From: CAIYUC01 sp963682005
GTDB lineage: Bacteria > Bacteroidota > Bacteroidia > Bacteroidales > FEN-979
DNA length: 64,000 bases
NCBI GenBank assembly: GCA_963682005.1
Contig: OY820914.1
Location: 1,426,001 to 1,490,000, forward strand
Reading direction: 5' to 3'
The translations under genes and the position numbers were made by a program. The notes below the pieces were generated by a model. That model did no database searches and was not told where the DNA came from. It worked only from the letters and a program-made list of their open reading frames with translations. Shown piece after piece: positions 43,765-52,516 of the stretch (positions are counted from its first letter, which is position 1; every line of letters begins with the position of its first letter).

Positions 43765-45357
43765 ATGAAGTCTATTCGCACAGCGGCTATTGTTTTCTTC
43801 GTTTTCCTTACTGCCGGACTTTTTTCTCAGAACAGTAATTTATCCCAGGGATTGTTATTTGACGGTGAGCCATACCTGGCCATTGATCCGCTGAATAACA
43901 GTCACCTTGTCGTTGCCTGGATGGGTTGGATCCCTTTTCAGCAGATATCCATAAAGACAAGGACCACATTTGACGGGGGGCAGACCTGGAGCCCTGTTCA
44001 GAGCATTCCACACGCCTCACCCGGTTTTACATCTGCAGATCCTTCCCTTGCTTTGGATCACCTGGGCAGAATTTATTTAGCATATGTCGACTACCGTCAG
44101 AACCCGGATTCCGGAGCAGTGTATGTCATGAGATCGACGGATGGCGGCCTTAACTGGGACCAGCGAAGGAAGGTTATCGATGCCTGGGACGACGGCCTGA
44201 AGAAACCCATCGACCGCCCCTGGCTGACCATCGACCGGTCCGGCGGGATCTATTCAGGCAACATGTATGTGACCACCAAACCTGCACCATGGATTCCCAC
44301 GCCAAACCGGCCATATTTCATCCGGTCAACCGATGCAGGGCAAAACTGGGATCCCTGGCGTTACCTCGACACCCTGAACTGGCTTGTGGGGCCCTATATA
44401 GCCGGTCCAATGGCAGCACCGGTAACAGGTCCTGACGGTACATTCTATGCCATATACCCGAGCTGGGAACTGTCACAGAGCTTAATGCCACGGTTCCTTA
44501 TAGCCCGTTCATCCGACGGCGGTTCTTCCTTCGACTATCATCCCGTCTCCTCCGGGGCCACAGGCATTTACGACACGCTTTCCAAAAAGGGATACCAGCT
44601 GATCGTTGATCCATCAGATTCTGCTCACCTGGCATTTTTAAGCATTTCAAGCTTCTATGGCGACCCGGACATCATCCTGGTTGAATCTCATGACTTCGGG
44701 ATAAGCTGGGCCGATACGACCCGGATCAACGATGATCCTGCCGGAAACGAACGGATGCAGGAGCTGGCCTGGGCGGGTTTCAGTCCCGCCGGCGATCTTG
44801 TTGCTGCATGGCGCGACAGGCGAAATGCGCCGGACACTGGTTATGCAACGTCCTACGAAATCTGGGGAGCGGTCCGGTGGCATGATTCGCTGGCTTTTTC
44901 TCCCAACTTCCGGATCTCTGATACGATCGTTGCATTTGACCAGGTACTGATGGGGAAAGGCAATGATTTCATGAATGTGGTGATGGCGGAGGATACCATG
45001 TCGGCTGTTTGGGGTGATACCCGCAACGGTCTGCTGAGCATCTGGTTCCAGCGGATGGATCTTCGCCACCCGAACACTTCGGGGATCAGGCCGGTCGCTT
45101 CCGAGACAGCGCCCTGGGCCAGGTTCGGTCCTAACCCCGCCAACAATTTCATATGGGTGGAGGCGCCCGGATTGACCGTCCTGTCACTTTATGACCTGGG
45201 AGGAAAACGCCTGAAGACAAAATTCTCGGGTGATACCGGAGTAGATGCAATCCGCTGCATGATCATGCAAGTGTCCGATGTCCCCCCGGGTGCATATGTT
45301 TTAGAAGTTTCTACAACAAGAGGGGCTTTGATGCAGAAGATCATTGTTACACATTAA
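43765..45357 (+). CDS. BNR-repeat (sialidase-fold) secreted protein with T9SS sorting domain
   Basis: A 530-residue protein with signal peptide MKSIRTAAIVFFVFLTAGLFS. A six-bladed sialidase-type propeller carries Asp-box motifs TFDGGQTWS, STDGGLNWD, STDAGQNWD and SSDGGSSFD. The C-terminal about 80 residues (FGPNPANNFIWVEAPGLTVL to KIIVTH) are a T9SS sorting domain. The arginine triad and Tyr/Glu pair of true sialidases could not be confirmed, so an enzymatic role is uncertain; many such Bacteroidota propellers are only binding proteins. Followed after 14 bp by an unknown gene. Confidence 0.88.
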   Translation: MKSIRTAAIVFFVFLTAGLFSQNSNLSQGLLFDGEPYLAIDPLNNSHLVVAWMGWIPFQQISIKTRTTFDGGQTWSPVQSIPHASPGFTSADPSLALDHLGRIYLAYVDYRQNPDSGAVYVMRSTDGGLNWDQRRKVIDAWDDGLKKPIDRPWLTIDRSGGIYSGNMYVTTKPAPWIPTPNRPYFIRSTDAGQNWDPWRYLDTLNWLVGPYIAGPMAAPVTGPDGTFYAIYPSWELSQSLMPRFLIARSSDGGSSFDYHPVSSGATGIYDTLSKKGYQLIVDPSDSAHLAFLSISSFYGDPDIILVESHDFGISWADTTRINDDPAGNERMQELAWAGFSPAGDLVAAWRDRRNAPDTGYATSYEIWGAVRWHDSLAFSPNFRISDTIVAFDQVLMGKGNDFMNVVMAEDTMSAVWGDTRNGLLSIWFQRMDLRHPNTSGIRPVASETAPWARFGPNPANNFIWVEAPGLTVLSLYDLGGKRLKTKFSGDTGVDAIRCMIMQVSDVPPGAYVLEVSTTRGALMQKIIVTH

Positions 45358-45371
45358 TTCATCCCACGAGA

Positions 45372-46214
45372 ATGCGAATCAGGTACCCGGTGCTTTTATG
45401 CATGATGACTCTTGCAGCAGTCATCCAGTCTTTCTCCCAGCAATTAGATGTTCTTGAAAAGACATCAAAACGGACCATCCCGGATGTTGAACAGCCATCG
45501 CTTCATGTGGCTCCGCTTATCTATTACAAACCCGCAACCATTTTGCTGAATCTGAACGACACGGTTTCGGAAATTGTTTACTGGCGGAAAAATTTCACCG
45601 ACCAGTTCCTTGAAACCTGGTCGGATTCCAGGATGTATCCGGCAAGCAGGATTTTTGGTTTTATCCAGGATAGTGTTTATTTCCGGAGTACTGCATTTGA
45701 CTCGTATCATATTTTCGCACCCCAAATATTTAGCGGGCCGATCAATCTCTATTATACCCGTTATATTCAGAATCTTGGTGAGATCCGGATGGTTTCCAGG
45801 GATGCCCGGGACCCGGATTATCATAACAGCATGATCGTTACCGGGAATGTACCGAGAAGGTATGCCAATGAATTTACCTTCTTTGTCACGTTCCCATGGG
45901 ATACCCTCAAAATGATCCCCGTTGACAGGAAAAGCCTTCCGGAATTTTCAAGGTTATATCTCAGGGCTTATCCTGAGGCATACAAAGAAGCCAGGAAGTA
46001 CTATCAGTCTTCAACCTCCCGGGTATTGAATTACACCTTGATCCCCGTTGCTGTGATCGGAACTGCAGCATTTCTTATGGTGCAGGGAAACCCCGCATAT
46101 TTTATTGCCATCGGCGCCGGCGCATTGGTAGCCTATGTTTCCGTAAAAATATTCCTGAAGCCAAAAATGCTCGATCCCCGGGCGATGATCGGGATCATTG
46201 AGAAGTGCAGGTGA
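45372..46214 (+). CDS. Exported protein of unknown function with two C-terminal membrane helices
   Basis: A 280-residue protein with signal peptide MRIRYPVLLCMMTLAAVIQS. The middle is beta-rich and aromatic (SLHVAPLIYYKPATILLN; YFRSTAFDSYHIFAPQIF). Two hydrophobic segments lie near the C-terminus (about 218-233 and 238-258), before a short basic tail. No family recognised. It is 14 bp downstream of the BNR protein, so it is probably in the same operon and may help anchor or process it (inference). Confidence 0.72.
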   Translation: MRIRYPVLLCMMTLAAVIQSFSQQLDVLEKTSKRTIPDVEQPSLHVAPLIYYKPATILLNLNDTVSEIVYWRKNFTDQFLETWSDSRMYPASRIFGFIQDSVYFRSTAFDSYHIFAPQIFSGPINLYYTRYIQNLGEIRMVSRDARDPDYHNSMIVTGNVPRRYANEFTFFVTFPWDTLKMIPVDRKSLPEFSRLYLRAYPEAYKEARKYYQSSTSRVLNYTLIPVAVIGTAAFLMVQGNPAYFIAIGAGALVAYVSVKIFLKPKMLDPRAMIGIIEKCR

Positions 46215-46248
46215 GTACGAATCTGGAATTATGATGACATTCAAGACT

Positions 46249-46451
46249 CATAATTCAAACTCATCATTCATAATTAGAATTCCAGGTAAGGTTTTTTTTA
46301 TCTTTCTATTGCCTTCCTGATATTTCTTTTTATTTTTACTTCAAATTCTCCTTTAAACATTAAGGTATAGACATTTATAAATATTTAATTATATAAATGA
46401 GCCGTTACCGGCACCCATTACATAGACAGTAGTTCAGATCCCTAAAACTTA
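46249..46451. promoter_or_regulatory. Duplicated leader of the large surface-protein genes (copy 1)
   Basis: CATAATT heptamers (46249-46275), then TTG (46309-46311), exactly 19 bp, TATTTTTA (46331-46338), then an AT-rich leader containing CATTAAGGTATAGACATTTA and CGTTACCGGCACCCATTACA. The same leader precedes 52517, and the TTTTTATTTTT box recurs before 61359. Confidence 0.7.
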
Positions 46452-49400
46452 ATGACTATGAAACAAGCACGCTCATTGTCAATCGGTTTTGTTTTTTGTT
46501 TGTTGTTACTGGCCGGATCCTCCTTGAGCCAGGCCCCGGAGTCCATCAACTACCAGGCTGTTGTCAGGGACAACAGCGGCAATCCCATCGTGAACCAGCA
46601 GGTGAGGTTCCGGTTGAGCATTCTGCAGGGAAGCATGTCTGGCCCGGTTGTCTATTCAGAGTCACAGATCAAAAGCACCAACCAGCTCGGACTGGTAAAT
46701 CTTGCAATTGGTTCCGGATCCGTTCTTTCCGGCACCTTCAGCTCCATCAGCTGGGGCACTTCGACGTATTACCTGGAAACCGAATTCGATCCTACCGGAG
46801 GTTCATCATACCAGGTGCTCGGGATCACACAATTCCTTTCGGTGCCTTATGCGCTTTATGCAAAGTCATCGGGCGGCACAACCAACGGCTGGTCATTAAC
46901 GGGTAATACCGGATCAAATCCTGCAACGAATTTCATCGGAACGACGGATAATATTCCATTAGGTTTCAGGGTGAACAATCAGAAGTCGGGGTTTATAGAA
47001 CCTGCAGGAACTACTTCGATCGGATATGGCGCATTATCAAGCAACAGCACCGGAACATATAACACGGCTTTTGGACATTGGGCACTTCAGTCGAACACGA
47101 CCGGCACATGGAACACGGCCCATGGTTACAATGCCCTTCAATCCAATACCCAGGGCAATGCGAACACGGCTACAGGGTGGGGAGCCCTGGCCTCCAGCAC
47201 AGGTGATCACAATACCGCTAACGGTTATGGAGCCCTGATCGCCAATAATTCAGGAGCGCGAAATACGGCACACGGATCAATCTCATTACAGACAAATACT
47301 TCAGGGAATTACAATTCCGGCCTGGGTTATGGCGCTCTATACAACAATACGACGGGCAACTATAATACTGCCATCGGATATTATGCGGGTGTGAGTACGG
47401 CAAATTTATCCAACGCGACAGCCATCGGAGCGAGCACGGTTGCCACTGCCAGCGACCAGGTCCGGTTGGGTAACGATAACGTCACATCCCTCTTCTGCAA
47501 GGGTGCCTATGCCGCCACCACCTCCAATCCGTCAAACCTGTTTGTGGACAACAACGGGCAGATCATGCGGTCGACAGCAACCGGTTTTTCGGGGTGGTCG
47601 CTTACAGGCAATGCCGGAACGGTATCCGGCACCAATTTCATCGGCACAACCGATGACAAAGCATTTGATGTTTGGACAGCCAACCTGTTAAGAACCCGTG
47701 TTACCACCAAAGGCGCCATTGAGACTTTTAATACAGGCCAGTCAGTTTTTCTGGGTGAAGAAGCAGGTGCTAGCGATGATCTGACGTTAAACAAAAATGT
47801 CTTCCTGGGTTACCAGGCCGGAAAAAGCAACACTGCAGGGACTGGCAATGTTGCCTCCGGATACCAGGCATTTAAGACCAATACGACCGGAGAGTATAAC
47901 ACGGCAATCGGCACATCTGCACTCACGACGAATACAACCGGAACGAACAATACAGCGACAGGGACAAGCGCATTGGTATCCAATCAAAATGGAAACAGGA
48001 ACACTGCGATTGGTATGGGTGCATTATTTGGCAACACCTCGGGGAATGACAATATAGCGATCGGGTACATGGCCAATGGAGGCAACGCGACATCAACAAA
48101 TACCATCGTACTTGGATCCGGCACAAATGCCACGTCCAGCAACCAGGTACGGCTTGGCAATGATAATGTGACCTCTCTTTTTTGCAAAGGAGCCTATGCT
48201 GCCACAACAACGGCTTCTCCCAACCTTGCCGTGGATGCCAACGGGCAGATCATGCGGTCGACGGTCAATAATAACCATGTACAGCTTCATGCGATGACTT
48301 CTGCCACGGATCATTCTGCTTCTCCTAACAAAATGTTCTATTCCGATACTTCAGGGAAAGTTAAGGAACTGGACTTGGGCAATGTCGGCCAGGTGCTCAA
48401 ATCCAATGGCACCACCGCAGCCCCATCATGGATGTCTGATGCTGATTCCATTACCAAGGTTATACTGCTTACTACAATCCAAAGAGATTCTATCCCAAAT
48501 CCCACCCGGGGTATGCTGATTTATAATACCGACACGCACAGCCTGAACTTTTACAATGGCACGACATGGGAGGAATACTGCCAGCCTTGTACTCCTTTAC
48601 CATCACTTGCTTACGCAGGGCCGGATCAACAAAATCTGGAGGGTCTTTCTACAACACTTGCCGCCAATTTCCCTGCCACAGGAACCGGGCATTGGACAAT
48701 GCTTTCCGGGTCAGGGGGTGTGGTTAGTAATCCATCAAACCCTCGTAGCACATTCACCGGTTTGCCTGATTCAACCTATGTATTATCATGGACGATAACG
48801 AATGGTTGCGGGTCAAGCAGTGCCGTTGTTTCCATCCAATTTGCACAATGTCCTCCGGATCTTCCAAATCCTAATGAGGGTCCTCACATTGCCTCATACC
48901 GGCAAATTACCTGGAAATGGTACCCGGTTGATGGTTCACCCGGATATAGATGGAATACGGTGAATGATTATGCAACCTCAATAACTTGTGACACTTCAAG
49001 GATTGAAACCGGCCTTTCCTGCGGCACCAGTTATGCCCGGTATGTCTGGACGAGCGATTGTGTTCAGGGCACACCCACAATCCTGAATGCGACCACACTA
49101 AGTCAGGCAATCCCACCAACCCCCACTGCCTGGATTCATGTGCCAGATCAAACATCCATAGAGTGGAGATGGACTAATAGTAGCGCTTATCCCAACTATA
49201 AATGGAACACTACGAATAATTATGCTTCCGCAATAAATATAGGAGACACTACTTCAAAAACAGAAACAGGGCTGACCTGCGGGACCTCTTACACCAGATA
49301 TATCTGGGCATACAATAACTGCGGACATTCTTCACCTTTGATCATGACACAATCCACACAGGATTGCTTTGTTTGTGGAAATTCTATCATAAAAAATCAT

Positions 49401-49976
49401 ATAGTTACCGGTGCCCCCTGCGGGGGTGATGTTGCTCCTGTTAATAAAACCGTGACTTACAACACTGTGTCATATTCTAATTTGTGCTGGATTACAAGCA
49501 ATTTGGGAGCTGATCATGAAGCAACTTCCCTTGATGACAACACAGAAGCTTCAGCTGGGTGGTACTGGCAATTTAACAATATTCAAGGATTTAAGGAAAA
49601 TGGCTATTATCTCACACCCCCATGTGGTAATTGGTATGGTTCAAGTAATCTCACTTCGAACTGGGCGCAGAATAATGATCCATGTTCTCTTGAGTTAGGC
49701 AATGCATGGCGCCTTCCAACTGCGAATGAGTATGGGATGATTGTCCTAGGATCTAATCCATATAACTCCGTTCTGAAAATTCATAAAGCCGGAGGCATAT
49801 GGTATTCTCCTCGTGTGGATGACCGGGGTTATGAAGGACGTTACTGGAGTAGTTCATGGAACCCGAGTTTTCCCGGATTCGGTACTATATTAAAGGTTGT
49901 AACCGGTGGAGCCGTCCCTATTAATGAAGAAATGCTTCATGGATGTTCCGTTCGATGTGTCAGGCCATTAAATTGA
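46452..49976 (+). CDS. Giant surface protein: INYQAVARD domain, YadA-head-like repeats, FISUMP C-terminus (copy A)
   Basis: A 1174-residue protein with signal peptide MKQARSLSIGFVFCLLLLAG (start at the first or third codon). Residues about 27-140 are the conserved Bacteroidota head domain (ESINYQAVVRDNSGNPI, LSVPYALYA). Two modules of TGNYNTAIGY-type beta-roll repeats (about 180-350 and 430-580) follow, each ending QVRLGNDNVTSLFCKGAYA. Then come a PKD/Ig-like region, two 85-residue repeats with ETGLSCGTSYARYVW and a FISUMP (Fib_succ_major) domain (LCWITSNLGADHEATS to SVRCVRPLN). No T9SS domain seen; the FISUMP end is typical of surface lectin-like tips. Trimeric fibre is inferred. Confidence 0.88.
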   Translation: MTMKQARSLSIGFVFCLLLLAGSSLSQAPESINYQAVVRDNSGNPIVNQQVRFRLSILQGSMSGPVVYSESQIKSTNQLGLVNLAIGSGSVLSGTFSSISWGTSTYYLETEFDPTGGSSYQVLGITQFLSVPYALYAKSSGGTTNGWSLTGNTGSNPATNFIGTTDNIPLGFRVNNQKSGFIEPAGTTSIGYGALSSNSTGTYNTAFGHWALQSNTTGTWNTAHGYNALQSNTQGNANTATGWGALASSTGDHNTANGYGALIANNSGARNTAHGSISLQTNTSGNYNSGLGYGALYNNTTGNYNTAIGYYAGVSTANLSNATAIGASTVATASDQVRLGNDNVTSLFCKGAYAATTSNPSNLFVDNNGQIMRSTATGFSGWSLTGNAGTVSGTNFIGTTDDKAFDVWTANLLRTRVTTKGAIETFNTGQSVFLGEEAGASDDLTLNKNVFLGYQAGKSNTAGTGNVASGYQAFKTNTTGEYNTAIGTSALTTNTTGTNNTATGTSALVSNQNGNRNTAIGMGALFGNTSGNDNIAIGYMANGGNATSTNTIVLGSGTNATSSNQVRLGNDNVTSLFCKGAYAATTTASPNLAVDANGQIMRSTVNNNHVQLHAMTSATDHSASPNKMFYSDTSGKVKELDLGNVGQVLKSNGTTAAPSWMSDADSITKVILLTTIQRDSIPNPTRGMLIYNTDTHSLNFYNGTTWEEYCQPCTPLPSLAYAGPDQQNLEGLSTTLAANFPATGTGHWTMLSGSGGVVSNPSNPRSTFTGLPDSTYVLSWTITNGCGSSSAVVSIQFAQCPPDLPNPNEGPHIASYRQITWKWYPVDGSPGYRWNTVNDYATSITCDTSRIETGLSCGTSYARYVWTSDCVQGTPTILNATTLSQAIPPTPTAWIHVPDQTSIEWRWTNSSAYPNYKWNTTNNYASAINIGDTTSKTETGLTCGTSYTRYIWAYNNCGHSSPLIMTQSTQDCFVCGNSIIKNHIVTGAPCGGDVAPVNKTVTYNTVSYSNLCWITSNLGADHEATSLDDNTEASAGWYWQFNNIQGFKENGYYLTPPCGNWYGSSNLTSNWAQNNDPCSLELGNAWRLPTANEYGMIVLGSNPYNSVLKIHKAGGIWYSPRVDDRGYEGRYWSSSWNPSFPGFGTILKVVTGGAVPINEEMLHGCSVRCVRPLN

Positions 49977-50133
49977 TATTTGCACGTTCCTTCAAGGAAT
50001 TGAGTTGAAGTGCCCGTAGAACGCCTTGTTGATGCACGTCTGCCTATTGGCAGATAAATTTGTGATGATTAAAACCCCGCCGGTTGCTTCGCACACCGGC
50101 GGGTTTTCGAAATACCCGGCGGGGTCTGGATTA

Positions 50134-50161
50134 ATTACGAATTACGGATTACGAATTACGA
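50134..50161. repeat. ATTACGA heptamer array (4 units)
   Basis: ATTACGA, ATTACGG, ATTACGA, ATTACGA: the reverse complement of the TAATTCG family. Confidence 0.8.
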
Positions 50162-50201
50162 GAGGATTCGTCAATCGTCATTTGAAATTGCACTCTGAAT
50201 A

Positions 50202-50724
50202 CTGAATTTTAAATTTTAAAGAACCTTGCGACAGGGAATTATAATAAAGGGTTGTCCCGGCCTCCGGTCCCCGCTTGCGCGGGGATGACGCGTGCGCGTC
50301 ATAAAGTAAAAAAGGGGATCACGGGGCGGCGCAGCCGCCCCGTGATCCCCTCCCTTTTAACATTGCCATGGCGTCATTCCCGCGAAAGCGGGAACCCCGA
50401 TAGCACTCACTTTACCCTTCATTCCCGCGAAAGCGGGAACCCCGATAGCACTCACTTTACCCTTCATCCCCGCGCAAGCGGGGACCCAGATAGCACTCTC
50501 GTTACCATTTATCCCCGCGGAAGCGGAGACCCGGTTAGTTTCGCGCGATAAAACCCCTGTGCCGGGTTCCTCAACTGAACAATCGAATATTGATCAACAA
50601 GTTCTGAACTTCGATCTGACTTCAAAGATCGTTGATCGTTATTCGAGTATTCAAAGCCTTGCTGATTCGCATCTGCTGTACGGCAGGTAATTCTGTGAGG
50701 ATTCAAACACCGCCAGGTGCTTCG
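50202..50724. repeat. Composite palindromic repeat C1
   Basis: In order: CTGAATTTTAAATTTTAAAG; hairpin CCCGCTTGCGCGGGGATGAC; palindrome TGACGCGTGCGCGTCA (50286-50301); a 37-bp hairpin with perfect 17-bp arms GGGGATCACGGGGCGGC and loop GCA (50314-50350); three and a half 45-bp tandem units each with a CCCGCGAAAGCGGG hairpin (50375-50538); then about 190 bp unique to this family. C3 (57376-57825) is a near copy in direct orientation; C2 (56197-56343) is partial. Confidence 0.9.
50375..50538. repeat. 45-bp tandem hairpin units
   Basis: Units begin at 50375, 50420, 50465 and 50510 (last incomplete). Each has ATTCCCGCGAAAGCGGGAA followed by a constant tail (GATAGCACTC...TTACC). Tails are constant, so this is not a CRISPR array. 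Confidence 0.9.
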
Positions 50725-50767
50725 GGAAAAGATTTAAACACCGCCGGTGATAAAAAAGGTGGCGGAA

Positions 50768-51901
50768 TCACGGGTTGTTCTTCTGTATCCACCGTTGAAA
50801 CAAAACGTCATAGACGCTGTAGAATAATTTACCGTCGGCATCATGATCCGAATAGACCAGCTCCTTTTTCATGAGGGCTCGCAAAGATTGGATCACGGTT
50901 GCAGATCCGGGAAGTGAATACCTGGCCAGGAAGTCTTGTTTTGTCGGTGCATGGACCTTTCCTTCGGATGCGATCGCTTTCAGGAGCAACCACTGGGATT
51001 GGGTCAGCAGATCACGGTAATTATAAAATACCGACTCCTGTTCCCTGAGTAGAATATTCGCCTCTTCAGCCCAAACCTGTTCCGTGATGGTCTGTTCCGG
51101 ACGGCTGTATACCCGGTTGCAAATCAGCTGGACATAATATGTATGGTGATTGGCCCACTCAAGCATCTGGCCGGCAATGTCTCCGGTCAGCTTCTTTTTA
51201 CCCTTATTAAAATGTTCAACGATAAACGTTTTATATGCGGTTGGATCGATCCTGTCGAGCTTCAGAAATTGTGTGCTGCGGAAGAAAGGTCGGGTAGAGG
51301 CTGTGAAAAGTTCTGTCATCAGGTGTTGCCGGCTTCCGGAAAAGATGAATTGCACATTCTTCAATTGCTGGATCCGCGAGCGAAGCCATGCATCGGTGTT
51401 CTTCTCCGGGAAGGAAAGGATCTGCTGAAATTCATCGATGGCAAGGAGAATGCGGCCTGGCTGTTCTTCCAGGAACCGGAACACCGTTTCAATCTGTCGG
51501 GATGTTTCCGCAGGTTTGATATCCAGTGTCAGCTGGGGTGTCCCTGTAAGGCTGTCGAATGTAAGGGAAGGACGCAGCGATTTGATGAAATTCCAGATTT
51601 TTTTTCCTGATGTCGACTTCTCCGGAACAGAATTGACCATGGCCGTTACCAGGATATTAAGAAAATCAGCCTGCGTTTCGGCCCAGAGGATGTCTGAATA
51701 AATACCGATCCAATTTTTTGGCAGAGATCCGATAACATGATTGATCAACCCTGTCTTGCCCATTCTCCTGACTGAAACAAGGGTGATTGAATGACCATTT
51801 TCCAGTTGATGCAGGATTTTTTCTGTTTCGGTGATCCTGTCACAGAAATATTCTGCCCCGTAATACCCGGAGGTAGGGAAAGGATTCGGGATCTTTTTCA
51901 T
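50768..51901 (-). CDS. AAA+ ATPase of the ATPase_2 / STAND-like type
   Basis: A 377-residue protein. Walker A in SVRRMGKTGLI (about 45-53), Walker B in RILLAIDEFQQI (about 150-160), sensor-like FIFSGSRQHLM, and a C-terminal winged-helix-like region (LLLKAIASEGKVHAPTKQDF). This is the archaeal-type ATPase_2 family, common in archaea and in Bacteroidota accessory regions; partner and role are usually unknown. The -7 element and three 14-bp repeats immediately upstream suggest tight, perhaps auto-regulated, expression. Codon use resembles its neighbours. It sits between composite repeats C1 and C2. Confidence 0.88.
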   Translation of the reverse strand: MKKIPNPFPTSGYYGAEYFCDRITETEKILHQLENGHSITLVSVRRMGKTGLINHVIGSLPKNWIGIYSDILWAETQADFLNILVTAMVNSVPEKSTSGKKIWNFIKSLRPSLTFDSLTGTPQLTLDIKPAETSRQIETVFRFLEEQPGRILLAIDEFQQILSFPEKNTDAWLRSRIQQLKNVQFIFSGSRQHLMTELFTASTRPFFRSTQFLKLDRIDPTAYKTFIVEHFNKGKKKLTGDIAGQMLEWANHHTYYVQLICNRVYSRPEQTITEQVWAEEANILLREQESVFYNYRDLLTQSQWLLLKAIASEGKVHAPTKQDFLARYSLPGSATVIQSLRALMKKELVYSDHDADGKLFYSVYDVLFQRWIQKNNP

Positions 51902-51915
51902 GATTGAAATTTCTA

Positions 51916-51961
51916 CAAAGTTATAAAATGTTAGTTATAAAACATAAGTTATGTGTTATAA
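51916..51961 (-). promoter_or_regulatory. Promoter with three 14-bp operator-like repeats
   Basis: -7 TAACTTTG is the complement of 51916-51923. Overlapping it are GTTATAAAATGTTA (51920-51933), GTTATAAAACATAA (51934-51947) and GTTATGTGTTATAA (51948-51961). The last two form a 27-bp near-perfect palindrome, TTATAAAACATAA-G-TTATGTGTTATAA. A DNA-binding protein here would block the promoter. Confidence 0.65.
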
Positions 51962-52516
51962 GCAAAATTCCTTACTATTGGCATTCCATTCTTTTACAAA
52001 CACCTCCGGGTGCTTCGGAATGATTTCAAACACCGCCGGGTCTGTTTCAATTACGAATTATATCCTCTTTTTTGTCACACTGTTACTATTTAGATGGTGA
52101 GGTGGTGAACTAGTGAGTTTGTGACTAAATTATGAATGAGGAGTTTGAATTATGAATTATGACCTCTTACTCTGTTACTATTTAGCTGACGAGCTGTCCC
52201 CGCTTTCGCGGGGATGACGGTCATATACCGCAGCGGATTTGTCCCTGTGACCTTGTTACTCTGTTACTCTCCGACCTTATGACCTTGTAACTAAATAATG
52301 ATAATTTCAAGACTCCTAATTCAAAGTCATCATTAATACTTTGAGAGTCAGGTAAGGTTTTTTTATCATCCCCCCGGCTGTAGAATATTTCTTTTTATTT
52401 TTACTTGAAAAATATCCTGATCCATTAAGGTATAGATATTTATATCTAATTATTTATATAAATGAGACGTTACCGGCACCCATTACAAAGACAGTAGTTC
52501 AAATCCCTAAAACTTA
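51962..52516. other. Gap with dispersed repeats and duplicated leader (copy 2)
   Basis: Holds an AAACACCGCCGGGT module (52030-52043), AATTATG heptamers (about 52150-52163), a CCCCGCTTTCGCGGGGATGAC hairpin (about 52198-52218), TGTTACTC octamers (about 52258-52270), and from about 52310 the leader shared with the copy-A surface protein, with a TATTTTTA box at 52396-52403. No gene seen. Confidence 0.65.

Larger units (their letters stand above)
49977..50767. other. Repeat-filled gap between convergent genes
   Basis: Contains CACCGGCGGGTTTT and ATACCCGGCGGGGT modules (50083-50125), an ATTACGA heptamer array (50134-50161) and composite repeat C1 (50202-50724). The open frames here are translations of repeats; I see no gene. 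Confidence 0.7.

Noticed and set aside
50375..50538. Possible CRISPR array
   Set aside because: The 'spacers' between hairpins are the same sequence in each unit and no cas gene is present.
50252..50551. Open frame with HSRESGNPDSTHFTL repeats (and similar at 56195-56516)
   Set aside because: It is a translation of the 45-bp hairpin repeats and palindromes of the composite element.
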